Positions 17,692 to 25,068 of a stretch of DNA of 63,331 bases are shown piece after piece. Under the pieces are notes generated by a model that was not told the origin of the DNA, did no database searches, and saw only the letters and a program-made list of their open reading frames with translations. Origin of the DNA: an uncultured Ectothiorhodospiraceae bacterium (GTDB lineage Bacteria > Pseudomonadota > Gammaproteobacteria > XJ16 > Halofilaceae). Position 1 is the first letter of the stretch; the number at the start of each line of letters is the position of its first letter. A program made the position numbers and the translations under genes. The stretch is from NCBI GenBank assembly GCA_913055615.1, contig CAJXKK010000015.1:1-63331 (forward strand), written 5' to 3'.

Positions 17692-17751
17692 TTGACTCGG
17701 CTTGACCGACATCCGATACTCGCAATCTGTTATTAGATCGACCGATCTAAT
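17692..17751 (+). promoter_or_regulatory. Promoter and palindromic operator of the methanethiol oxidase operon
   Basis: TTGACT (17692-17697) and GATACT (17715-17720), spaced 17 bases apart, form a sigma-70-like promoter. Directly downstream ATTAGATCGACCGATCTAAT (17732-17751) is a 20-base palindrome with perfect 9-bp arms, placed about where transcription would begin, the classic position of a repressor operator. A TetR-type repressor is the best guess; one is encoded at the end of the cluster. Confidence 0.5.
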
Positions 17752-17845
17752 TCTGCAGCAAGAGCGGGACTCGGGCCTGATCGAACATCCGCGGGGCGGC
17801 TCCGGGGCCAAGGCCCGCCACAGTCATGGCGATGGAGAGGGACGA

Positions 17846-18439
17846 ATGCTGTACACCGACCACAGCGCTGAATATTCCGACGCCTGGGTCGACGAAATTC
17901 CTGGATCGGTCAAGACGATCGCGATGGTGGGCGCCAGCGGGGACGAGACCAAGCCCGGTAACCATGTGCTGAGGTTCCTGACAGACGCCGGTTATGAGCT
18001 GATCCGGGTCAATCCACGGCCCGATCTCACCGAGATCCGGGGACTGAAGGTATACCCATCCCTCCAACCCATCGATCGGCCGATCGACATGGTCGACGTG
18101 TTCCGCCCGTCGGAAGAGCTCGCGGGGATCGCCAGCCATGCCGTGGAGACGGGTGCCAGGGTGCGCTGGGCCCAGCTCGGTGTCCATAACGACGAGGCGG
18201 CGCGGATTGCCGAGGCCGGCGGCCTCGAGGTGGTGATGGATCGCTGCCCGAAGATCGAACTGCTGCGCGCATCCCGGGAGGCGGACCCGGACCGCAGGAC
18301 GCGGCCAATCGAGGGGAGCGGGGCCAACCTTGTCCATGCCGCCATTGGATTCAGCCGGCCAGGCGGCCCCCTGAACACTGCATGCCAGCTGGTGGGCGCC
18401 CTGCCCGCCCGGGCAAGGGAGACGATACGATATGAATGA
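17846..18439 (+). CDS. CoA-binding domain protein (YccU/COG1832 type), copy 1
   Basis: A 197-residue protein. A Rossmann-like CoA-binding domain spans residues about 18-140, with SVKTIAMVGASGDETKPGN, RVNPRPDLTEIRGLKVYPSL, DMVDVFRPSEEL and the conserved VVMDRCPKIE containing a single invariant Cys. A C-terminal extension of about 50 residues is unique to this copy. It overlaps the methanethiol oxidase start by eight bases, so translation is coupled. The family binds CoA but its reaction is unknown. A close relative follows at 20155. Confidence 0.75.
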   Translation: MLYTDHSAEYSDAWVDEIPGSVKTIAMVGASGDETKPGNHVLRFLTDAGYELIRVNPRPDLTEIRGLKVYPSLQPIDRPIDMVDVFRPSEELAGIASHAVETGARVRWAQLGVHNDEAARIAEAGGLEVVMDRCPKIELLRASREADPDRRTRPIEGSGANLVHAAIGFSRPGGPLNTACQLVGALPARARETIRYE

Positions 18440-19793
18440 AGCCGCATGTTGTTGTGGTCCGGGCTACGCGTCACCCGCCGAGGCGATGCAGGCGCCACGG
18501 GAGAACGTGCTCTACACCATCGCGATCTACACCGGTACCGGCATCCAGAAGCCGGACTACCTCTGCACGATCGACGCCGACCCGCAGAGCCCCACCTACA
18601 GCCAGGTGATCAGCCGCCTGGAGATGCCCGGGATCGGCGACGAGCTGCACCACATGGGCTGGAATGCCTGCTCCTCCTGCCATGGCGACGCCAGCAAGGA
18701 GCGGCGCTACCTGATCGTGCCGGGGGTGCGCTCGTCGAATCTGCACATCGTCGATTGCGGCGATGACCCCCGCAATCCGAAGCTGTACAAGGTCGTCGAC
18801 GGCGACGAGATCAAGCGCAAGACCAACCTGTCGGCGCCCCATACGGTGCATTGCCTGGGCTCGGACATCATCATCTCGATGCTCGGCGACGCGCTCGGCA
18901 ACGCGCCGGGCGGTTACCTGCACCTGAACGAGGACTTCGAGATCCTGGGGCGCTGGGAAGAGGGCATGGGCGACATCAAGTTCGGCTATGACTTCTGGTA
19001 CCAGCCCCGGCACAACGTCATGGTCAGCAGCGAATGGGCGGCGCCCAACACATTCATGCCCGGCTTCGACCTGGAGGAAGTGGGCCACCTCAAGTACGGG
19101 CGAGAACTGCACTTCTGGGACTTCGAGAAGAAGGAGCCCAAACAGACCTTCTATCTCGGCGAGGACGGACTGATCCCGCTCGAGGTCCGCTTCCACCACA
19201 ACCCGGACAGCACGCACGGCTTCTGCTGCGCCGCGCTGAGCTCCAACATCATCCACTGGTGGAAGGACGACGACGGCGAGTGGCAGTGGGAAAAGATCAT
19301 CGACGTGGCCAACGAGCCGCATCCTGACTGGCCGATCCCGGTGCCCGGTGTCATTTCCGACATCCTCCTGTCTATGGATGACCGCTTCCTGTACCTCAAC
19401 AACTGGCTGCACGGCGACATCCGCCAGTACGACATCTCCGATCCGCACAACCCCAGGTTGACCGGGCAGGTCTGGATGGGCGGGCTGCTCGGCAAGGCGC
19501 CCGAGGTCAACGGGGTCAAGGTCACGGGCGGGCCGCAGATGACGCAGCTGTCGCTGGACGGCACACGGATGTACGTCACTACCTCGCTGTTCTCCACCTG
19601 GGACAACCAGTTCTATCCCGAGATCCGTACCAACGGCGGCTGCATGCTGAAGGTGAACTGCGATCCCGTAAACGGAGGGATGGAGATCGACCCGGACTTC
19701 GTGGTCGATTTCGGCAACGAGCCCAATGGCCCCTCGCGCTGCCACGAGACCCGCTATCCCGGCGGCGATTGCACGAGCGATATCTGGATATGA
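18432..19793 (+). CDS. mtoX: Methanethiol oxidase (SELENBP1 family)
   Basis: A 453-residue protein of full family length. The N-terminus CCCGPGYASPAEAMQAPRE, the metal-site segments DELHHMGWNACSSCHGD and PHTVHCLGSD, GYDFWYQPRHNVMVSSEWA, IRFHHNPDSTHGF, the segment FLYLNNWLHGDIRQYDIS and the terminus YPGGDCTSDIWI all follow the selenium-binding protein/methanethiol oxidase family. Such enzymes convert methanethiol with O2 to formaldehyde, H2S and H2O2 in a copper-dependent reaction. No Sec or Tat signal is present, unlike periplasmic MtoX, so a cytoplasmic enzyme is predicted. It overlaps the genes on both sides. Confidence 0.88.
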   Translation: MNEAACCCGPGYASPAEAMQAPRENVLYTIAIYTGTGIQKPDYLCTIDADPQSPTYSQVISRLEMPGIGDELHHMGWNACSSCHGDASKERRYLIVPGVRSSNLHIVDCGDDPRNPKLYKVVDGDEIKRKTNLSAPHTVHCLGSDIIISMLGDALGNAPGGYLHLNEDFEILGRWEEGMGDIKFGYDFWYQPRHNVMVSSEWAAPNTFMPGFDLEEVGHLKYGRELHFWDFEKKEPKQTFYLGEDGLIPLEVRFHHNPDSTHGFCCAALSSNIIHWWKDDDGEWQWEKIIDVANEPHPDWPIPVPGVISDILLSMDDRFLYLNNWLHGDIRQYDISDPHNPRLTGQVWMGGLLGKAPEVNGVKVTGGPQMTQLSLDGTRMYVTTSLFSTWDNQFYPEIRTNGGCMLKVNCDPVNGGMEIDPDFVVDFGNEPNGPSRCHETRYPGGDCTSDIWI

Positions 19794-20158
19794 TGTACAC
19801 CGTTACCCTGGCCAACCGGGGCGGCGCGACCTATGAGGTCGACGACCGCAGGCCCCTGCTGGATTCCCTGCGCGAACAGGGGGTCGACCTGCCCTATGGC
19901 TGCCGCTACGGGGGCTGCATCACCTGCGCGGCCAGACTGGTCGAGGGCGAGGTGGACCAGCGGGCCCAGGTGGCGCTCAACAACCGGCAGATCAACGACG
20001 GCTACGTGGTGCTCTGCGTCGCGCGGCCGCAGTCGGATTGCACCCTGGAGATCGGGGTCGAGAGTCATTACCGACTCTATCGCAACCCCTTCCTGGATCC
20101 GCTCGCGGCGCACGAACTCAAAGCAGACATCGCCACGCCGCGGGAGAAGGACGAATGA
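19790..20158 (+). CDS. 2Fe-2S plant-type ferredoxin
   Basis: A 122-residue protein with the ferredoxin cluster motif CRYGGCITC (C-x4-C-x2-C, about residues 35-43) and a fourth Cys in YVVLCVARP about 34 residues on. That fits soluble one-electron carriers of the CDP-6-deoxy-glucose reductase or oxygenase-reductase type, without a reductase domain. Its start overlaps the methanethiol oxidase stop by 4 bases (ATGA) and its own stop overlaps the next gene the same way. Stoichiometric coupling suggests it serves the oxidase, which is not known to need a ferredoxin. Confidence 0.85.
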   Translation: MMYTVTLANRGGATYEVDDRRPLLDSLREQGVDLPYGCRYGGCITCAARLVEGEVDQRAQVALNNRQINDGYVVLCVARPQSDCTLEIGVESHYRLYRNPFLDPLAAHELKADIATPREKDE

Positions 20159-20613
20159 CATACACGAATCATGATGACGGGTATTCCGAGGAACACCTCC
20201 AGGACATCCTCAAGTCGGTCAAGACGATCGCCATGGTGGGCGCGAGCCCCGACAAGACAAAATTCAGTTACGGCGTGCTGCGCGTGCTGAGCGAGACCGG
20301 TTACGACATGATCCCCGTGAACCCGCGCCCGGATATCACCGAGATCCGCGGCCTCAAGGTATACCCCTCGCTGAGCGCGATCGACCGACCGGTCGACATG
20401 GTGGAGGTATTCCGGGCGCCGGATGAACTCCCGGCCATTGCCCGCGAGGCGGTGGAGATCGGTGCGAAGGTACTCTGGGGCCAGATCGGGGTCCGCAACG
20501 ACGAGGCCGCCCGCATTGCCGAGGATTCCGGGCTGAAGGTCGTGATGGACCGCTGCCCGAAGATCGAGCTCTTCCGCCCCTTCTGGAAACCGAAGCTGCA
20601 TCTGGGGATCTGA
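20155..20613 (+). CDS. CoA-binding domain protein (YccU/COG1832 type), copy 2
   Basis: A 152-residue protein of normal family length, starting at an ATG that overlaps the ferredoxin stop. SVKTIAMVGASPDKTKFSY, PVNPRPDITEIRGLKVYPSL, DMVEVFRAPDELPAI, LWGQIGVRNDEAARIAE and VVMDRCPKIELFRP are shared almost word for word with copy 1. The two flank the oxidase-ferredoxin pair. Tandem retention suggests a heteromer or two substrates. COG1832 has no assigned enzyme activity. Confidence 0.8.
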   Translation: MTYTNHDDGYSEEHLQDILKSVKTIAMVGASPDKTKFSYGVLRVLSETGYDMIPVNPRPDITEIRGLKVYPSLSAIDRPVDMVEVFRAPDELPAIAREAVEIGAKVLWGQIGVRNDEAARIAEDSGLKVVMDRCPKIELFRPFWKPKLHLGI

Positions 20614-20615
20614 CC

Positions 20616-21014
20616 GTGGCGCAGAAGATAACCCGGGGTGTGGAGGAGCTGCTGATCGATGCGAATGCGCGGGTCGCTACCATCCCCATTGATGAGGCAC
20701 TGACCCTCGTGGACAGCGATGATCACGTGCTGATCGATATCCGCGAGTCCGGAGAATTGCGCCGCAAGGGCAAAATCCCCGGCGCGGTCGCCTGTTCCCG
20801 CGGCATGCTGGAATTCTGGATCGATTCCGACAACCCGGATCAAAAGGCGGTTTTCGACCAGGACAAGACCTACGTTTTCTACTGCGCCACCGCCAAACGC
20901 TCGGCATTGGCGGCCCGAACCGCACAGGAAATGGGTCTCGCCCCCGTCGCCCATATCGAAGGCGGTTTTGGCGCGTGGGTCCAGGCGGGCGGACCAGTGG
21001 AACAATTGTCGTAG
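20616..21014 (+). CDS. Rhodanese-like sulfurtransferase
   Basis: A 132-residue single-domain rhodanese beginning at GTG 20616, two bases after the previous stop. Visible are TIPIDEALTLVDSDDHVLIDIRESGELR, with IPGAVACSRGML, and the active-site loop YCATAKRSALAA with its catalytic Cys (about residue 89), ending in HIEGGFGAWVQAGGP. It transfers sulfane sulfur to a thiol acceptor. Beside an enzyme that releases H2S it could capture or pass on sulfur. There is no signal peptide, so it is cytoplasmic like the oxidase. Confidence 0.82.
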   Translation: MAQKITRGVEELLIDANARVATIPIDEALTLVDSDDHVLIDIRESGELRRKGKIPGAVACSRGMLEFWIDSDNPDQKAVFDQDKTYVFYCATAKRSALAARTAQEMGLAPVAHIEGGFGAWVQAGGPVEQLS

Positions 21015-21099
21015 AGCCCCGGGTGCATGCGGCGACCTGCCACGGTAAAGAGCTTTGCCGCGGCCCCGGCAGGCATCATCTCAACTGAAGGACATCATC

Positions 21100-21918
21100 A
21101 TGCAGTCCGAAGAACTCGTCGAATCCGATGACATACTCCTGTGGGAGCAGAACAACGAGGGCGTCCTGCGCCTTACACTCAATGACGAGAAACGCCGCAA
21201 CGCCCTGTCCCTCGAGATGCTGGGTCGACTGCGCACGGCCCTCGATCAGGCCGCTGCCGAACCATCGGTCCGGGTGATCGTGCTCGCGGCGACCGGTCCC
21301 GCATTTTGTGCCGGTCACGACCTCAAGGAGATGACCCGGGCGCGCCAGGCACCGGATCGCGGCCGGGCCTTCTTCGCCGAGACGATGACCCACTGTTCCG
21401 GCGTCATGCAGGCGATCGTCAACAACCCGAAACCGGTAATCGCGGAGGTCGCCGGCGTGGCGACAGCGGCCGGCTGTCAGCTGGTGGCCAGTTGCGATCT
21501 CGCCTACGCGTCGCCGTCCGCTCGTCTCGCGACGCCCGGCGTCAATATCGGGCTGTTCTGCTCCACGCCGATGGTCGCGCTCTCGCGCAACGTCGAGAAC
21601 AAGTTCGCCATGGAAATGCTCCTGACGGGCGACCTGGTGGACGCCGAGCATGCCGCCCGGATCGGCCTGGTCAATCGGGTCGTCGGGGAGGAAGAGCTGA
21701 CCGAATACACAACCGGGATCGCGCGAAAGGTGGCCTCGAAATCCAGCATGACCCTGGAGACGGGCAAGAAGGCGTTCTACCGCCAGCGCGAGATGCCGCT
21801 CGCCGATGCCTACGAGTACACCTCGAACATCATGGTCGAAAACATGCTCAAGCGTGACGCCGAAGAAGGGATCAACGCCTTCATCGACAAGCGCGCGCCG
21901 CAATGGTCGGACCAGTAG
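21100..21918 (+). CDS. Crotonase-fold protein, ECHDC3-like, catalytic glutamates replaced
   Basis: A 272-residue enoyl-CoA hydratase/isomerase family protein. The oxyanion-hole loop AFCAGHDLKEM is present. The two glutamates of classical hydratases are not: their positions read ATAAGCQLVASCD (Gln) and LATPGVNIGLFC (no Glu). Those words, plus CSTPMVALSRNV, match the ECHDC3 subgroup. It therefore may not hydrate enoyl-CoA in the usual way. It lies 85 bases after the rhodanese and 24 before an acyl-CoA ligase, probably in the same operon. The start is ATG 21100, after AACTGAAGGACATCATC. Confidence 0.8.
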   Translation: MQSEELVESDDILLWEQNNEGVLRLTLNDEKRRNALSLEMLGRLRTALDQAAAEPSVRVIVLAATGPAFCAGHDLKEMTRARQAPDRGRAFFAETMTHCSGVMQAIVNNPKPVIAEVAGVATAAGCQLVASCDLAYASPSARLATPGVNIGLFCSTPMVALSRNVENKFAMEMLLTGDLVDAEHAARIGLVNRVVGEEELTEYTTGIARKVASKSSMTLETGKKAFYRQREMPLADAYEYTSNIMVENMLKRDAEEGINAFIDKRAPQWSDQ

Positions 21919-21942
21919 CAAGAAAAAAGGACGATCAAGGCC

Positions 21943-23568
21943 ATGGCCAATCCATTCAATACCGATCTCGACCGCAATCCGGCCAACTTCCAGCCGCTCA
22001 CGCCTCTCACCTTCCTGGAGCGCGCGGCCAGCGTCATGCCGGAACATGTGGCCATCATCCACGGGGCACTGCGTTACACGTACGCCGAGTTCTACGCCCG
22101 ATCGCGGCAGCTCGCCTCGGCGCTCGCCGGCCAGGGCATGGGTCGGGGTGACACGGTCTCGGCGTTGCTGCCGAACGTCCCGCCGATGCTGGAGGCGCAC
22201 CACGGCGTGCCGATGTGCGGGGCCGTGCTGCATGCGATCAACACCCGACTGGATGCGAACACCATCGCGTTCCAGCTCGACCATGCGGGGTCGCGGATCC
22301 TGATCGTCGACAGCGAATGGATGCCACTCGCCCGGGAGGCGCTCGAGCTCACCGAGGTCGACCCCGTCCTGATCGTATACAGCGATCCACAGGCTCCGAA
22401 TGAGAACGGGGGCCTGGCGGACGAGATCGACTATGAGGTCTTTCTGGGCCGCGGCGACCCGGACTACGAGTGGCTCATGCCCGAAGATGAATGGGACGCC
22501 ATATCGATCGGCTACACGTCCGGGACCACCGGCAATCCCAAGGGCGTGGTCTCACATCATCGCGGGGCCTATCTGCTCGCGCAGGGCAACGCCCTGATCG
22601 CCAACATGCCGCGACACGCGACGTATCTGTGGACACTGCCGATGTTCCACTGCAACGGGTGGTGCTTCCCCTGGACGATGTCGGTGGTCTTCGGCACGCA
22701 CGTCTGTCTGCGCCAGGTGCGCTCCGAACCGATCTGGAGAGCTCTCGCCGAACACCGCGTCACGCACCTGTGCGGTGCGCCGCCCGTGATGTCGCTGCTG
22801 GTCGCGACGGAGCCCGAGGTCCGGCGCGAACTGGAGCACACGGTGGAATTCTTCACCGCGGCCGCGCCGCCGCCGGAGAAGGTGCTCGCCGAGATGGAGA
22901 CAGCGGGTTTCAACGTCACGCAGCTGTACGGCCTGACCGAGACGTATGGCCCGGCGGTCGTCAACGAGTGGCATACCGAATGGGATTCGCTCGACCAGCA
23001 GGCACGTACCGCGCTCAAGGCCCGCCAGGGCGTGCGCTATACCCCGCTGGAGCGGCTCGAGGTGATGGACCCCGAGACCATGGAGGCCGTTCCGCACGAC
23101 GGTGAGACGCTCGGCGAGGTGATGTTCCGAGGCAACGTCGTGATGAAGGGCTATTTCCGCAATCGCGAAGCGACCGAGGAGGTGTTCTCCGGCGGCTGGT
23201 TCCACTCGGGCGATCTCGGCGTCGTGCACCCCGATGGCTATGTCCAGCTCAAGGATCGATCCAAGGACATCATCATCTCGGGCGGCGAGAACATCTCATC
23301 GATCGAGGTCGAAAACGCCCTGTACAAACACCCGGCGGTGGCGGTTGTCGCGGTCGTGGCGATGCCGCATGAAAAATGGGGGGAGACGCCCTGCGCCTTC
23401 ATCGAACTGGCCCGGGGCCAGAACACCTCGGAGGACGACCTTGAACAGCACTGCCGCAGTAATCTCGCGGGCTACAAGATCCCCCGGCGGTTCGTCTTTG
23501 AGGCGATCCCGCGAACCGCGACGGGGAAGATCCAGAAGAACGAACTGCGCAAGCGGGTGAGCGGTTAA
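21943..23568 (+). CDS. AMP-forming acyl-CoA ligase, DmdB-like
   Basis: A 541-residue member of the ANL superfamily with the P-loop YTSGTTGNPKGVVSHH (about residues 189-204), TQLYGLTETYGP, GWFHSGDLGVVHPDGY, the hinge LKDRSKDIIISGGENIS, and the catalytic Lys in RTATGKIQKNELR near the C-terminus. The N-terminus FQPLTPLTFLERAASVMPEH is typical of the medium-chain/3-methylmercaptopropionyl-CoA ligase (DmdB) group. In DMSP breakdown DmdB starts the route that frees methanethiol, the substrate of the oxidase upstream. Activity on another short acid is equally possible. Confidence 0.8.
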   Translation: MANPFNTDLDRNPANFQPLTPLTFLERAASVMPEHVAIIHGALRYTYAEFYARSRQLASALAGQGMGRGDTVSALLPNVPPMLEAHHGVPMCGAVLHAINTRLDANTIAFQLDHAGSRILIVDSEWMPLAREALELTEVDPVLIVYSDPQAPNENGGLADEIDYEVFLGRGDPDYEWLMPEDEWDAISIGYTSGTTGNPKGVVSHHRGAYLLAQGNALIANMPRHATYLWTLPMFHCNGWCFPWTMSVVFGTHVCLRQVRSEPIWRALAEHRVTHLCGAPPVMSLLVATEPEVRRELEHTVEFFTAAAPPPEKVLAEMETAGFNVTQLYGLTETYGPAVVNEWHTEWDSLDQQARTALKARQGVRYTPLERLEVMDPETMEAVPHDGETLGEVMFRGNVVMKGYFRNREATEEVFSGGWFHSGDLGVVHPDGYVQLKDRSKDIIISGGENISSIEVENALYKHPAVAVVAVVAMPHEKWGETPCAFIELARGQNTSEDDLEQHCRSNLAGYKIPRRFVFEAIPRTATGKIQKNELRKRVSG

Positions 23569-23571
23569 GGC

Positions 23572-24291
23572 TCAGGAAGCGGCGATCGACGACGGGTCGA
23601 CCACGACCCAGAGGCCCTCGGCCCTGGCCACCAGCGAGCCGTCCGGTGCGAATACCGCCGTCCCGCAACGGCGCTTTCGCCCGGCCCGGCTCAGGTCCCA
23701 GCCGATAACCGTCGCCTCCCCCTCCGGCCTGAGCGGGGCACGGATACTTACCGTCAGGCGGGCCAGCAACGCGGCCTCGCCCGGCGCGCAGGCGAAGTAA
23801 CCGGGGCAGTCGAGCGCCGCCCACAGGTACTCGGTCGCGACGCGGCCAGGCCCGTCGCCGAGCCCCTCGTGCAGGCTCCAGGGGGCCGCCACCATGCCCT
23901 CATGACCCTCGACCTGTTGCGGATGGATGCACAGACCGTCGAGGTGTTCCCGGTCCTTGCCGCAGACGAAGCAGGTGGAAAACGGCGCGAACTTCACCGG
24001 CCGCCCGGGCGCATCCACGGGATCGAGACCGAGACGCAGCGGCTCGGGCCTGGATGGCACTTCAAGGTCGAGTTCCGCGGCCTGCGCCCGGCCCACCAGG
24101 CGGTCATCCAGGTACATGTCCACCGCGCCCGGCGATTCGATGACGGCGATCGGCGTATCGAGCGGCGGCGGAACCTTCAGGCTGGCCGCCACATCGCCGT
24201 CGAGCCGGCGGGCCATCAGGCCACAGGTGTAACCGCCGTTAGCGCTCTGCGGCGGCCCCTTGAACCGCGAGGGGATGGTGACCGTATCCAT
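23572..24291 (-). CDS. Thioesterase-like (hotdog fold) protein
   Basis: A 239-residue protein that appears to hold two hotdog repeats. The first half has QSANGGYTCGLMARRLDG (helix start) and ends about residue 95. The second has RVATEYLWAALDCPGYFACAPGEAALLARLTVSIRAPLRPEG, a typical hotdog helix and strand. A CFVCGKD sequence between them has two cysteines. The 3' ends of this gene and the ligase gene are four bases apart, in opposite orientation. The likely role is CoA-thioester hydrolysis or binding in the same pathway. The family is assigned from the fold pattern only. Confidence 0.55.
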   Translation of the reverse strand: MDTVTIPSRFKGPPQSANGGYTCGLMARRLDGDVAASLKVPPPLDTPIAVIESPGAVDMYLDDRLVGRAQAAELDLEVPSRPEPLRLGLDPVDAPGRPVKFAPFSTCFVCGKDREHLDGLCIHPQQVEGHEGMVAAPWSLHEGLGDGPGRVATEYLWAALDCPGYFACAPGEAALLARLTVSIRAPLRPEGEATVIGWDLSRAGRKRRCGTAVFAPDGSLVARAEGLWVVVDPSSIAAS

Positions 24292-24457
24292 TTCCGGGAG
24301 CTCCAGGGTCGGGATCGGGTGTCGTTTGTATAGTGTCGGCGCAGACGGCGCAAATCGCTCCGGCGACTCGACCCAGCCACGAACGAGCGTCTGGTCTATA
24401 ACCGGTGGATCCGTCCTTGCGGGACTTGTACTGATCCATCCGCGCCGTCAGAATGAT

Positions 24458-24475
24458 TATACCGACCGTTACACT
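24458..24475. promoter_or_regulatory. Possible operator upstream of the TetR gene
   Basis: TTATACCGACCGTTACAC lies 11 bases upstream of the tetR ATG at 24487. Its centre CGACCG is identical to the centre of the methanethiol oxidase operon palindrome (17732-17751), and the outer bases share TTA, but the arms are a poor palindrome. It is offered as a weak candidate for autoregulation. Confidence 0.3.
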
Positions 24476-24486
24476 TTGGGGACATC

Positions 24487-25068
24487 ATGCGCCCGTCGAA
24501 ACGTGAGGCGGTGCTCGATACCGCCGAGCACCTGTTCTACAACGAGGGCTTCCACGCCACGGGGATCGACCGCCTGGCGTCCGAGGCCGGTGTCGTCCGC
24601 ATGACGCTGTACAACCATTTCGGCTCCAAGGACGCCCTGATCGAGGCCGTGTTGGAACGCCGCTACGCCCGGTTCCTGGACGACCTGCGCGATGCCGTGG
24701 CGCACTGCGGCCCTGAGGGTGGCATTGCGGCGCTGGCCGAGCGCCACTGCAGCTGGCTGCGTGAACGCTCGACGCACGGCTGCATCGTGATCAAGGCCAT
24801 CGGCGAGTTCGAGAGCCACAACCCGGCCATCGCCGCGCTGGGCCGCCAGCTGAAACGCCGGTTGCTGGCCCTGATCGGCGAGGCGGTCGAGCATGATACA
24901 GGGATGCACGACACCGACATGAGCGAGCAGATCCTGATGATCCTCGAGGGTGCCAACGCGCTCGTACCCGTCTTCGGTTCCGATCACGCTATTCGACACG
25001 TACACGCGCTGATCGCCCATATCCCCCCTGCGAAAACCTGGTGGACGCTTGAACACACCTGCGGGTAA
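24487..25068 (+). CDS. TetR family transcriptional regulator
   Basis: A 193-residue protein with an N-terminal TetR helix-turn-helix: KREAVLDTAEHLFYNEGF, HATGIDRLASEAGVVRMTLY, NHFGSKDALIEAVLERR. The C-terminal part is the variable ligand-binding domain with two cysteines in AHCG and GCIVIKAIGEFES. It is divergent from the thioesterase-like gene and its 3' end overlaps the following MFS gene by 20 bases, so it probably controls that exporter. Control of the methanethiol oxidase operon is suggested only by location and the CGACCG operator core. Confidence 0.85.
   Translation: MRPSKREAVLDTAEHLFYNEGFHATGIDRLASEAGVVRMTLYNHFGSKDALIEAVLERRYARFLDDLRDAVAHCGPEGGIAALAERHCSWLRERSTHGCIVIKAIGEFESHNPAIAALGRQLKRRLLALIGEAVEHDTGMHDTDMSEQILMILEGANALVPVFGSDHAIRHVHALIAHIPPAKTWWTLEHTCG

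Noticed and set aside
21100-21918. Calling the crotonase DmdD (methylthioacryloyl-CoA hydratase)
   Set aside because: Both catalytic glutamates are absent, so the DmdD name is not supported despite the sulfur context.
17846-23568. Calling the operon a complete DMSP demethylation pathway
   Set aside because: There is no dmdA or dmdC in the window and the ligase substrate is not proven.
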